Assembly: GCA_030066455.1 (NCBI GenBank)
Contig: JASJBQ010000242.1
Span: forward strand, 1-7,511
Reading direction: 5' to 3'
DNA from: Desulfobacterales bacterium
Lineage (GTDB): Bacteria; Desulfobacterota; Desulfobacteria; Desulfobacterales; UBA5852
Length of the DNA: 7,511 nt
The notes under the pieces are model-generated. The model was given only the letters and a program-made list of their open reading frames with translations. It did no database searches and was not told the DNA's origin. The translations under genes were made by a program, and so were the position numbers. Shown piece after piece: positions 1 to 6,156 of this stretch. Positions within the stretch are counted from its first letter, which is position 1, and each line of letters begins with the position of its first letter.

Positions 1-65
1 GCGGCAATTTTTGCAGCTTTACTCCCGGGGATGGCGATTTTTTTCCTCGTGGAATCGTCTTTTTG

Positions 66-100
66 ATGCGCTGTCGCGCCGCCAAGGCGGCGATGCGCAT
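66..100. repeat. Imperfect inverted repeat upstream of the flgF promoter
   Basis: An outer arm ATGCGC (66-71) pairs with GCGCAT (95-100), and an inner perfect 7-bp arm CGCCGCC (77-83) pairs with GGCGGCG (86-92) across a 2-base loop. The two stems are separated by an asymmetric interior loop of 5 and 2 bases. No T-run follows on the + strand, and on the minus strand the hairpin is followed by A residues, so it is not an intrinsic terminator in either direction. It ends 11 bases before the sigma-54 -24 element. It could be an activator-binding region or the end of an upstream transcript, but the sequence does not decide between these. Confidence 0.5.
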
Positions 101-111
101 AGGCGCAAGGA

Positions 112-127
112 TGGTCCGGAAATTGCA
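112..127 (+). promoter_or_regulatory. Sigma-54 (RpoN) promoter for the flgF operon
   Basis: The sequence TGGTCCGGAAATTGCA matches the RpoN consensus TGGCACG-N4-TTGCW, with GG at 113-114 and GC at 125-126 separated by exactly 10 bases. The -12 element TTGCA is perfect, and the -24 element keeps TGG and the CG at consensus positions 6-7, deviating at positions 4 and 5. The expected transcription start is about 12 bases past the GC, near 137-138, giving a leader of about 56 nt before the flgF ATG at 194. Sigma-54 control of rod and hook genes is established in several proteobacteria, so position and target fit. The activator is not identifiable here. Confidence 0.75.
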
Positions 128-193
128 GTAAACTCGTCCATGGATGATGACCGCAGCATTTACTTTTTGAATCGGCACAGAAGAGGATGAATC

Positions 194-937
194 ATGAGCG
201 GATCGATTTATGCCGCCACATCGGGATCGGAAGTACAGCGTGTGCGCATGGATATTTTGACCCATAACCTCGCGAATATGAATACGGTGGGTTACAAGAC
301 CGACGAAGCCGTATTTCGAATCAAGGACGAGAATCTCAAAAACGACGGCGGGGACGACGACCAGCCACTCACGGCAACGCTTCCCGTCATTCCCCTGACC
401 ACGCGTACCGATTTCTCCCAAGGGCTTCTCCAGCCGACCGGCAACCCGCTGGACCTCGCGATCGAAGGCGACGGGTTCTTCAGCATCCAGACCGAGGACG
501 GCGTGCGCTATACGCGCAACGGATCGTTTACGCTGGGCGCTGGGGGACGACTGACCACCCAGGACGGGCATGCCGTCATGGGGGAGGGCGGTGAAATCAG
601 CATCGACGGCACCGAAGTTGAATTCGATGGAAACGGCAACGTTGTCGTTGATGGGCAAATCACCGACAGACTGCGCATCGTGGAGATCACGGAACCGACC
701 GCCCTGACCAAGGAAGGCTATAACCTGTTCGTTTTAGACGAGGAACGGGGCGCTGAAGAGCCGGTCGATTATGCCAACGTGCATCAGGGATTCCTGGAAG
801 GGTCCAACGTGAACAGTGTCAAAATTATGACAGATTTGATCGAAGTCATGCGCGGTTACGAATCCTATCAGAAAATTATTCGAACACTGGACGAGAATTC
901 TTCCAAGTTGATTGCCGGCGTCGGCAGCCCAAGCTAG
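194..937 (+). CDS. flgF: Flagellar proximal rod protein FlgF
   Basis: This is a subunit of the periplasmic flagellar rod, exported by the flagellar type III apparatus without a cleaved signal peptide. At 247 aa it is close to the usual length of about 250. The N-terminal rod signature HNLANMNTVGYK lies at residues 24-35. The family core LDLAIEGDGFFSI follows at 86-98 and YTRNGSF at 106-112. The C-terminal helix that pairs with the N-terminus (VNSVKIMTDLIEVMRGYESYQ) spans about 206-226. The FlgG-type insertion with a TLRPAG segment after the N-terminal helix is absent, which separates FlgF from its paralogue next door. The ATG has a GAGGA-type ribosome binding site (183-187). It is the first gene after the sigma-54 promoter, 27 nt ahead of flgG. 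FlgF rather than another rod protein is supported mainly by order and length. Confidence 0.95.
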   Translation: MSGSIYAATSGSEVQRVRMDILTHNLANMNTVGYKTDEAVFRIKDENLKNDGGDDDQPLTATLPVIPLTTRTDFSQGLLQPTGNPLDLAIEGDGFFSIQTEDGVRYTRNGSFTLGAGGRLTTQDGHAVMGEGGEISIDGTEVEFDGNGNVVVDGQITDRLRIVEITEPTALTKEGYNLFVLDEERGAEEPVDYANVHQGFLEGSNVNSVKIMTDLIEVMRGYESYQKIIRTLDENSSKLIAGVGSPS

Positions 938-964
938 TCTTTATCAGTCGAACGGAGGTGGATT

Positions 965-1753
965 ATGATTCGCAGTTTGTGGACCGCATCTTCTGGCATG
1001 AAATCCCAGGCCGTCAATATCGATATCATTTCCAACAACCTGGCCAATGTGAACACGAGCGGCTTCAAACGCAGCCGGGCGGATTTTCAGGACCTGCTCT
1101 ACGAAACCCTGCGACCGGCGGGGACATCTTCCTCCGAGAACAGCGAGGTGCCCACCGGGATTCAGATCGGGCACGGCAGCCGACTGGTGGCCAGTCAGAA
1201 AGTGTTTACCCAGGGCGACTTTCAACAGACCAAGAATGAACTGGACATCGCCATCGAGGGGAAAGGCTTCTTCCAGATCACCCAACCCAACGGGGAAACG
1301 GCCTATACCCGTGACGGAGCGTTCAAGATGGACGCCAACGGCCGCATCGTCACCTCCGACGGCTTTTCACTTTCCCCCGAGATAACGATTCCGACCGACA
1401 GTATATCGCTCTCAATCGGTATCGACGGGACCGTGTCCGTGCTTCAGGCCGGTCAATCCCAGCCGACGGAAATCGGCACCATTACCTTGGCGCGATTCGT
1501 CAATCCGGCCGGCCTGCACAGCATCGGACGCAATCTCTTTCTCCCGACGAATGCCTCCGGCGATGCCATTGAGGGAACCGCCGGCCAGGACGGTTTGGGA
1601 ACGCTGGCCCAGGGCTTCATCGAAATGTCCAATGTCAGCGTGGTTGACGAGATGGTCAAAATGATCAGTGCCCAGCGTGCCTACGAGATCAACAGCCGCA
1701 CGATCCAGGCGGCGGATGAAATGCTTCAGCAGGCCAATACGGTCAAACGGTAA
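965..1753 (+). CDS. flgG: Flagellar distal rod protein FlgG
   Basis: FlgG forms the distal rod, the drive-shaft section that crosses peptidoglycan and the P and L rings and joins the hook. Length (262 aa) matches the usual 260. The N-terminal signature [20 protein letters not shown] lies at residues 22-41, followed by the FlgG-diagnostic stretch [11 protein letters not shown] (44-54) and [12 protein letters not shown] (63-74). The shared rod/hook core [13 protein letters not shown] spans 93-105 and YTRDGAF 114-120. The C-terminal heptad-rich helix [20 protein letters not shown] is at 226-245. A strong GGAGG (954-958) sits 6 bases before the ATG, so the start is secure. The stop codon TAA abuts the ATG at 1754 (TAAATG). 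No oddity is visible. Confidence 0.98.
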   Translation: MIRSLWTASSGMKSQAVNIDIISNNLANVNTSGFKRSRADFQDLLYETLRPAGTSSSENSEVPTGIQIGHGSRLVASQKVFTQGDFQQTKNELDIAIEGKGFFQITQPNGETAYTRDGAFKMDANGRIVTSDGFSLSPEITIPTDSISLSIGIDGTVSVLQAGQSQPTEIGTITLARFVNPAGLHSIGRNLFLPTNASGDAIEGTAGQDGLGTLAQGFIEMSNVSVVDEMVKMISAQRAYEINSRTIQAADEMLQQANTVKR

Positions 1754-2776
1754 ATGGTTACGGTGAACGCCATGGAAGAAAGATCATTGATCAGCCGGCT
1801 GGTCTGCGGAATGATTGCAGGCTTGATCCTCGCGTCGATCCCCTGGGCGCCCCCGGCATTGGCATCAAGTGCTTCGGCGCCGGTCACCTTGCAAGCGGCC
1901 GAAAGCATCGAGACGAATTCCGCCGAGATTCTGCTGGGACAGATCGTCACGATCCAAACGCCGTCCGACGCTCTGAAAACCCGCCTGGCGGCCATCCGTA
2001 TCGGCCGCGCCGCCCCGGCCGGTCGGGTCCGCAACATCAGCCGTGACTACATCCTTTTGCGCCTGCGTCAGTGTGGGATCGACCACACGGACTTTGATAT
2101 TCGCCTGCCGGCCAAGATCGCGGTCCAGCGAAGTGCCATCCGGATAACCCGCGATGAAATGGAAATGATGGTTCGCGACCATTTTATGTCATCGCCGCCC
2201 TCAAGCGAGGCGCAGGTCAATATCAAAGCGGTGCGCATCCGGGACGCAATTCTACTGCCCCAAGGCAGGATCAGCCACGAAATCGAGCGCAGTCACCAGA
2301 GCGCGCCTTCACGCATGCTGCCGCTGGCTATCGTTTTCAAGGTCGACGGTCGCCTGGAGCGCAAAGTGCCGGCCCTGGTCAGCCTTGAAGTCCTGCAGTC
2401 TGTCGTTGTCACCCGGCGACCGATTCCGCGTCTGAAGATCATCACCCCCGATGACGTCACCCTGCGACAGGTCAATGTGGCCGGGCGGAGTGCGCGCATC
2501 ATTCGCTCCGTCGACGCGGTCGTGGGCATGCGTGCCCGACGGGCGATCAGCATGAACACGGAATTGCACGCCGGGCTCGTTGAATGGCCGCCGGTGGTCA
2601 ACAAGGGCGACCGGGTGACGATCATCGCCGAATCGGGCCAATTGCGCATTACGACCACGGGGGAAGTCAAAACCACTGGAAAAGTCGGTCAGCAGGTGCG
2701 GGTGCTCAATCTGGATTCCCAAAAAACCATCATGGCTCAGGTCGTCGATGCCCACACGGTTCGCGTGTCTTTCTGA
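1754..2776 (+). CDS. flgA: Flagellar P-ring assembly chaperone FlgA, long form
   Basis: FlgA is a periplasmic chaperone that helps FlgI assemble into the P ring. A Sec signal peptide is visible: basic residues, a hydrophobic core around residues 16-30, and a likely cleavage after ALA near residue 37. The C-terminal half is the recognisable SAF/FlgA domain: VVVTRRPIPRLKIITPDDV (217-235), VVGMRARRAI (256-265), NKGDRVTIIAESGQLRITTTG (283-303) and GQQVRVLNLDSQKTIMAQV (312-330). At 340 aa it is well above the 219 aa of E. coli FlgA; residues 40-200 are an extra N-terminal region. The start is uncertain. ATG 1754 follows the flgG stop directly with no clear ribosome site, whereas in-frame ATG 1772 (residue 7) has GGTGA at 1762-1766 and may be the true start. 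Nine bases separate it from flgH. Confidence 0.92.
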   Translation: MVTVNAMEERSLISRLVCGMIAGLILASIPWAPPALASSASAPVTLQAAESIETNSAEILLGQIVTIQTPSDALKTRLAAIRIGRAAPAGRVRNISRDYILLRLRQCGIDHTDFDIRLPAKIAVQRSAIRITRDEMEMMVRDHFMSSPPSSEAQVNIKAVRIRDAILLPQGRISHEIERSHQSAPSRMLPLAIVFKVDGRLERKVPALVSLEVLQSVVVTRRPIPRLKIITPDDVTLRQVNVAGRSARIIRSVDAVVGMRARRAISMNTELHAGLVEWPPVVNKGDRVTIIAESGQLRITTTGEVKTTGKVGQQVRVLNLDSQKTIMAQVVDAHTVRVSF

Positions 2777-2785
2777 GGAGGCCCC

Positions 2786-3511
2786 ATGAACACTGGCAGC
2801 ATGGTCCAACGGAACCATATCCTGATTATCGTATTGAATGCAGTTCTGGCCCTGGCGCTGATCAGCGGCTGTGCCAGCTACCCCACCATCCAACCGGTCG
2901 AAACGCAAGCGCTGCAATCCCGGCAAATCACTTCGCCACCGACGGGTGATGCAAACGCGATACCGCCGGATGAAATGTCTCTCTGGTCGGATGACACGAT
3001 CATGGTCGATCTTTTCAGCGATACCAAGGCACGACGCATCGGCGATATCGTGACCATCGAGGTGTCCGAGTCATCCAGCGCCCAGAACACGGCGACCACG
3101 GATACGGACCGGGAATCGAATCTGACGGCCGGTATCCAAGAACTCTTCGGGGCCGACGTCTCCAAACTCGATAATTTCAATGTCCGCGGCGGCATGGAGA
3201 GTGAATTTCAAGGCAGCGGCAGCACTTCGCGCAGCGGCGATCTGAAAGCCTTTATCACCGCACGGGTCGTTGAAGTCCTGCCGGGGGGCAACCTGAAGGT
3301 GATCGGATCCCGAGAAATCCTGGTCAACAACGAAAAGCAGTTGATGACCATCTACGGGGTCGTAAGGCCCCGCGATATCTCCCAAGACAATGTCGTGTTG
3401 TCCTCCTTCGTTTCCGACGCCCGCATCGCCTACAGCGGCGCCGGTATCGTCGACGATCGCCAGCGGCCGGGCTGGATGGCCAACACCCTGAATACGATTT
3501 GGCCCTTCTAA
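2786..3511 (+). CDS. flgH: Flagellar L-ring lipoprotein FlgH
   Basis: FlgH is the outer-membrane lipoprotein that forms the L ring, the bushing around the distal rod. Length (241 aa) fits the family (about 230). A lipoprotein signal is clear: a hydrophobic stretch at residues 11-26 ends in the lipobox I-S-G-C with the acylated cysteine at residue 29. Family motifs follow in order: SLWSDD (65-70), LFSDTKARRIGDIVTIEVSE (76-95), GSTSRSGDLKAFITARVVEV (145-164), VVRPRDIS (192-199), and the terminal PGW...IWPF (228-241). The ribosome site AGGAGG (2776-2781) overlaps the flgA stop codon, which indicates translational coupling. An in-frame ATG at residue 6 is possible, but the strong ribosome site favours 2786. 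Confidence 0.98.
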   Translation: MNTGSMVQRNHILIIVLNAVLALALISGCASYPTIQPVETQALQSRQITSPPTGDANAIPPDEMSLWSDDTIMVDLFSDTKARRIGDIVTIEVSESSSAQNTATTDTDRESNLTAGIQELFGADVSKLDNFNVRGGMESEFQGSGSTSRSGDLKAFITARVVEVLPGGNLKVIGSREILVNNEKQLMTIYGVVRPRDISQDNVVLSSFVSDARIAYSGAGIVDDRQRPGWMANTLNTIWPF

Positions 3512-3536
3512 ATTGAATGCCAAACCCGAGGCGAGG

Positions 3537-4676
3537 ATGAGATCAATGACCGTGCCCGCGCGATTTCGCCTGTACGCGATAATCATCTTGACCATCACAC
3601 TGGTTGGCGGCGATTTGACCCCCCGGGCGGCCCAGGCCGCGCGCATCAAAGACATCGCCAATATTCGCGGCGTTCGCCAAAACCAGATGGTGGGCTACGG
3701 TCTGGTGGTCGGTCTGGACGGATCCGGCGACAGCACCCAATCCGAGTTCACCCAGCAGTCCTTGTCCAGTCTGTTGGAGCGCATGGGCGTAACGGTCGAT
3801 CCGGAAGACCTGAAGGTTAAAAATGTGGCCGCCGTCATGGTGACGGCCGACTTGCCGCCCTTTGCCCGCAGCGGCAGCCGTATCGACGTATTGGTCAGTT
3901 CGATCGGTGATGCCAAGAATCTACAGGGGGGGACGCTGCTGCTGACCCCCATGAAAGGACTGGATGGCAAGATTTATGCCATGGCCCAGGGACCGGTCAG
4001 CACCGGGGGCTTCTCCTATGGCAAAGGAACGGGCACCGGTGTGCAGAAAAATTTTCCGACCGCCGGCCGGGTGGTGGGCGGTGCCACCATCGAGCGGGAG
4101 ATCCGCACCCGACTGAGCAGCTGGGAATCCTTGACGCTGGCGTTGCACAAACCGGACTTCACCACCGCGACGCGAATGGCCATGGCCATCAACGGCACCT
4201 TTGCCGACAGCCTGGCCCAGGCATCGGATGCCGGTACGGTGGAGGTGCGTGTCCCCGAGCTTTACAAGGGGCGCATGGTGGAAATGATCGCCCTGGTTGA
4301 AGGCATCGGGGTGACGCCGGACAACATCTCCAAGGTCATCATCAATGAGCGCACGGGCACCGTCATCATGGGCGAAAACGTTCGGATCGCCACGATTGCC
4401 ATCGCTCACGGCAACCTCAGCATCCAGGTCAATACCACCGAGAATGTCTCCCAGCCGCTGCCCTTTTCGCGAACGGGTGAGACGGTCGTCACCAACGACC
4501 GGGAGTTGATCGTGGAAGAGGGGACCAATCCGCTGTTCCTGGTGGAATCCGGCGTCAGCATCGGGGAGGTCGTGCGGGCCCTCAACGCATTGGGGGTCAC
4601 CCCCCGCGATCTGATCGCCATATTTCAGGCCTTGAAGGCCGCTGGCGCCCTGCAGGCCGAACTGGAAATCATTTAA
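3537..4676 (+). CDS. flgI: Flagellar P-ring protein FlgI
   Basis: FlgI forms the periplasmic P ring in the peptidoglycan layer. I chose ATG 3537 (379 aa), which has GAGG at 3528-3531. The frame can be extended to TTG 3513 without a ribosome site, and ATG 3546 is also possible. The N-terminus is a Sec signal peptide: basic MRSMTVPARFR, hydrophobic IIILTITLVGG, then AAQA before the mature ARIKD (about residue 35). Conserved blocks are RIKDIANIRGVRQNQMVGYG (36-55), VVGLDGSGD (57-65), QGPVSTGGF (151-159), NFPTAGRVVGGATIER (172-187) and INERTGTVIMGENVRI (269-284). The protein has no cysteine, so the disulfide known in E. coli FlgI cannot form. It lies 25 nt after flgH. Confidence 0.97.
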   Translation: MRSMTVPARFRLYAIIILTITLVGGDLTPRAAQAARIKDIANIRGVRQNQMVGYGLVVGLDGSGDSTQSEFTQQSLSSLLERMGVTVDPEDLKVKNVAAVMVTADLPPFARSGSRIDVLVSSIGDAKNLQGGTLLLTPMKGLDGKIYAMAQGPVSTGGFSYGKGTGTGVQKNFPTAGRVVGGATIEREIRTRLSSWESLTLALHKPDFTTATRMAMAINGTFADSLAQASDAGTVEVRVPELYKGRMVEMIALVEGIGVTPDNISKVIINERTGTVIMGENVRIATIAIAHGNLSIQVNTTENVSQPLPFSRTGETVVTNDRELIVEEGTNPLFLVESGVSIGEVVRALNALGVTPRDLIAIFQALKAAGALQAELEII

Positions 4677-4679
4677 TAC

Positions 4680-4700
4680 CCGCGCGGCCGGCAGGCGCGG
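4680..4700 (+). repeat. GC-rich hairpin in the flgI-flgJ gap
   Basis: CCGCGC (4680-4685) pairs with GCGCGG (4695-4700) around a 9-base loop. The same stretch holds the direct repeat GCGCGGCC at 4682-4689 and 4695-4702. No T-run follows, so it is not a standard terminator. In an operon transcript it could stabilise the upstream mRNA 3' end or lower read-through into flgJ, but this is inference. Confidence 0.45.
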
Positions 4701-4723
4701 CCAGTGGAGACGAAAGGACGTTC

Positions 4724-5089
4724 ATGCCCGTTGACGGAAAAACCCATACAGCGATTCACGGTCTTGGCGGGATGAATCGCGTCGACCGCACCGGTGGATC
4801 GGAGAAACACCGAAAGACGGACAACGGCGCGGACGGGGATGCGGCACGGCTCACCAAGGCCTGCGCCGAGTTCGAGGCGTTGCTGGTTCAGAAATTGTTT
4901 CAGACCATGCGGGCTTCGATCCCGAAATCCGGATTGATCGATGGTGGATCGGCCGAGGAGATCTATACCGCCATGCTGGATCAGCAGGTCGCACAGGAGA
5001 TGGCCTTGCGAGGGGGGTTGGGGCTTTCGGATCGCATGAAAGCACAGATCCTTGGGGGTTCGAACGATCTAAAAGATCAGAATGATTGA
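4724..5089 (+). CDS. flgJ: FlgJ-type rod-binding protein, single domain
   Basis: This protein matches the N-terminal rod-binding domain of FlgJ, which caps or scaffolds the growing rod. It is 121 aa, against about 313 aa for enterobacterial FlgJ, and ends after this domain, so the C-terminal glucosaminidase (muramidase) domain is absent. The domain runs from ACAEFEALLVQKLFQTMRASIP (46-67) through AEEIYTAMLDQQVAQEMALRG (77-97) and GLGLSDRMKAQIL (98-110). Residues 1-40 are polar and probably disordered. A ribosome site AAAGGA (4713-4718) lies 5 bases before the ATG. The stand-alone form is common outside Enterobacteria, so this is not a broken gene. A separate peptidoglycan hydrolase must act elsewhere in the genome. 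It follows flgI by 47 nt and precedes the 163-nt flgM leader region. Confidence 0.93.
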   Translation: MPVDGKTHTAIHGLGGMNRVDRTGGSEKHRKTDNGADGDAARLTKACAEFEALLVQKLFQTMRASIPKSGLIDGGSAEEIYTAMLDQQVAQEMALRGGLGLSDRMKAQILGGSNDLKDQND

Positions 5090-5106
5090 GGATAGAGACT
5101 AAGTCC

Positions 5107-5134
5107 TAAAGCTCCGGATTGGCCCGGCCGATAA
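5107..5134 (+). promoter_or_regulatory. Sigma-28 (FliA) promoter upstream of flgM
   Basis: TAAAG (5107-5111) is the -35 element and GCCGATAA (5127-5134) is a perfect -10 element of the flagellar sigma-28 class (consensus TAAAGTTT-N11-GCCGATAA). TAAA and GCCGATAA are 16 bases apart, one more than consensus, and the second half of the -35 element (CTC) does not match TTT. The expected start is near 5141, giving a leader of about 110 nt before flgM. A sigma-28 promoter in front of the sigma-28 antagonist is the known arrangement in Salmonella. It would let flgM, flgN and perhaps the cheA-like gene be transcribed as late genes. Confidence 0.75.
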
Positions 5135-5176
5135 TCACCTTGCGGTGGGTCCACTTCGAACCGGGTGTGCCTGCCG

Positions 5177-5192
5177 TGACGCCAAGGTTGCA
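5177..5192 (+). promoter_or_regulatory. Possible weak sigma-54-like site upstream of flgM
   Basis: TGACGCCAAGGTTGCA has a perfect -12 element (TTGCA, GC at 5190-5191) and correct spacing. Its -24 element reads TGAC instead of TGGC, so the second of the two nearly invariant G residues is lost. If used, it would start transcription near 5203. Because that G is usually essential, this is a low-confidence call. Confidence 0.2.
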
Positions 5193-5194
5193 TT

Positions 5195-5236
5195 CCGGTC
5201 GAAGGCGAGACCGAGTGCCTAACAAGAGGTTCGGTC
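5195..5236 (+). promoter_or_regulatory. Competing inverted repeats in the flgM leader
   Basis: Three arms occur in a row: CCGGTC (5195-5200), GACCGA (5209-5214) and TCGGTC (5231-5236). The middle arm can pair with the left one (5 bp, 8-base loop) or the right one (6 bp, plus inner CCT 5218-5220 with AGG 5227-5229). The two pairings exclude each other. The right-hand hairpin ends 5 bases before the flgM ribosome site GGAGG (5242-5246). This would be transcribed leader RNA if the sigma-28 promoter is used. A regulatory role is inference; the stems are short. Confidence 0.35.
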
Positions 5237-5252
5237 AGTTTGGAGGTTTTGA

Positions 5253-5558
5253 ATGAAAATCAATGATCAAAGCGCCTACATCAATTTTGACGCGCATGCC
5301 AAGAGACCCCAGGATGTGTCCAGCACGTCCGACACCGCCCGCACGGACCAAACGCCGCTTTCCACCGACAAGGTCGTCCTGTCCCCCAAAGCCAGAGAAT
5401 TGCAAGATGCACGGATGGAACTCGGGGGACTGCCCGACATCGATGTACGCCGCGTGGCGCGGATCCGGCACCAGATCGAAAAGGGGACCTATGACATAGA
5501 CGGCGGGAAAATCGCCGAGCGCATGCTCGGGGAGATGCATTTGAATTCGCGTTTGTAA
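5253..5558 (+). CDS. flgM: Anti-sigma-28 factor FlgM
   Basis: FlgM binds the flagellar sigma factor FliA and blocks late gene expression until the hook-basal body is complete, when FlgM is exported and sigma-28 is released. At 101 aa it is typical in size. The N-terminal part (1-36) is polar and lacks hydrophobic clusters, as expected of the disordered half of FlgM. The C-terminal sigma-binding half carries the family pattern: DKVVLSPKARELQDA (39-53), PDIDVRRVARIRHQIEKGTYDID (61-83) and GGKIAERMLGEM (84-95). GGAGG (5242-5246) stands 6 bases before the ATG. It lies 163 nt after flgJ, behind a sigma-28 promoter, so it is probably both an internal late-transcription start and a read-through product of the upstream operon. 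Confidence 0.95.
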   Translation: MKINDQSAYINFDAHAKRPQDVSSTSDTARTDQTPLSTDKVVLSPKARELQDARMELGGLPDIDVRRVARIRHQIEKGTYDIDGGKIAERMLGEMHLNSRL

Positions 5559-5605
5559 TCCTTTGGGGCCGGTATTGATCGCGGTCCAGGTGCGTGGAGA
5601 ACGGT

Positions 5606-6106
5606 ATGGAAACATTGTTGAAGGAGCTCAAGCACTGCATTCATCAGCAGCAGCGGATGTACCAGACGCTTTTGGATCTTTTCACTGCGGAACGTTCGGC
5701 GATTCTCATCTCCGATGTGGATCGTCTCAACCGGATCGTCGGTGACAAGGAGCGAGTCCTGCAGGAAATCCGCACGGTGGAAGTCAGGCGGCGTCACACC
5801 ACCGCGCAACTCGCGCAGCGGCTCCGAACCGATGACAGCGCCATGAGCCTCTCCTCTTTGTGCGGCCTGGTCGATGAACCCTGGACCACGGAATTGGCAT
5901 CGGCCGGCCGCGAACTCAAGACCCTGATCGCGGCCATCCAGACGGCTTCCGAACGCAATCGTTCACTTTGCCTGCACGCCCTTCAATTCGTCAATGGTTC
6001 GATTCGGATGATGACGAACTTGATCGATCCCGAACTCGTTTATCACCCCTCCGGTAAAATGGGTCATGAACGGCCGGTCGGCCGCATGCTCTCGGGTGCC
6101 GCGTAA
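5606..6106 (+). CDS. flgN: Flagellar export chaperone FlgN
   Basis: FlgN is a cytoplasmic chaperone that binds the hook-filament junction proteins FlgK and FlgL and delivers them to the export gate. The product is 166 aa and almost entirely helical: a long first helix pair (about 1-75) with DVDRLNRIVGDKERVLQEI (37-55), and a C-terminal helix with NRSLCLHALQFVNGSIRMM (118-136) followed by YHPSG (146-150). This is the usual FlgN layout ending in an N-rich helix and a Y..G tail. I chose ATG 5606 because GGAGA (5596-5600) lies 5 bases upstream; a GTG four codons earlier (5594) would lack a good ribosome site. It directly follows flgM (47-nt gap, no terminator), the common flgM-flgN pairing. Sequence similarity in this family is low, so position adds weight. 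flgK and flgL are not the next gene. Confidence 0.88.
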   Translation: METLLKELKHCIHQQQRMYQTLLDLFTAERSAILISDVDRLNRIVGDKERVLQEIRTVEVRRRHTTAQLAQRLRTDDSAMSLSSLCGLVDEPWTTELASAGRELKTLIAAIQTASERNRSLCLHALQFVNGSIRMMTNLIDPELVYHPSGKMGHERPVGRMLSGAA

Positions 6107-6156
6107 CCGGGCGCGAGACGGCTACCAACCAATAATGAGGTTCTGGGTAAACGCAA

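Noticed and set aside
1..15. GG...GC pattern in the first bases as another sigma-54 site.
   Set aside because: The GG to GC distance is 8 bases, not 10.
1..66. Frame-1 open stretch ending in TGA at 64-66, reading as a hydrophobic tail (ending LLPGMAIFFLVESSF).
   Set aside because: Only 21 codons are visible and the start is outside the window. Frames 2 and 3 are open over similar or longer stretches, so it cannot be told from chance, although it could be the end of an upstream membrane protein.
2..190. Frame-2 open stretch of about 62 codons running to a stop just before flgF.
   Set aside because: It crosses the sigma-54 promoter and hairpin, its composition is Arg-rich and low in structure, and no start or ribosome site is seen.
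2309..2926. 205-codon minus-strand open frame opposite flgA/flgH, and other long antisense frames such as 3071-3661 and 3921-4409.
   Set aside because: They lie antisense to clearly conserved flagellar genes in GC-rich DNA, where such shadows are expected, and their products match nothing recognisable.
3513..3536. TTG at 3513 as the flgI start.
   Set aside because: It begins 1 base after the flgH stop with no ribosome site, and the added residues precede an already complete signal peptide starting at ATG 3537.
5144..5166. GGTTCGAA on the minus strand resembling a tRNA T-arm in the flgJ-flgM gap.
   Set aside because: No acceptor stem, anticodon arm or D-arm can be placed around it.
6071..6084. 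Perfect hairpin CGGCCG-GT-CGGCCG near the end of flgN as a terminator.
   Set aside because: It lies inside the coding sequence and is not followed by a T-run; flgN continues for 22 bases beyond it.
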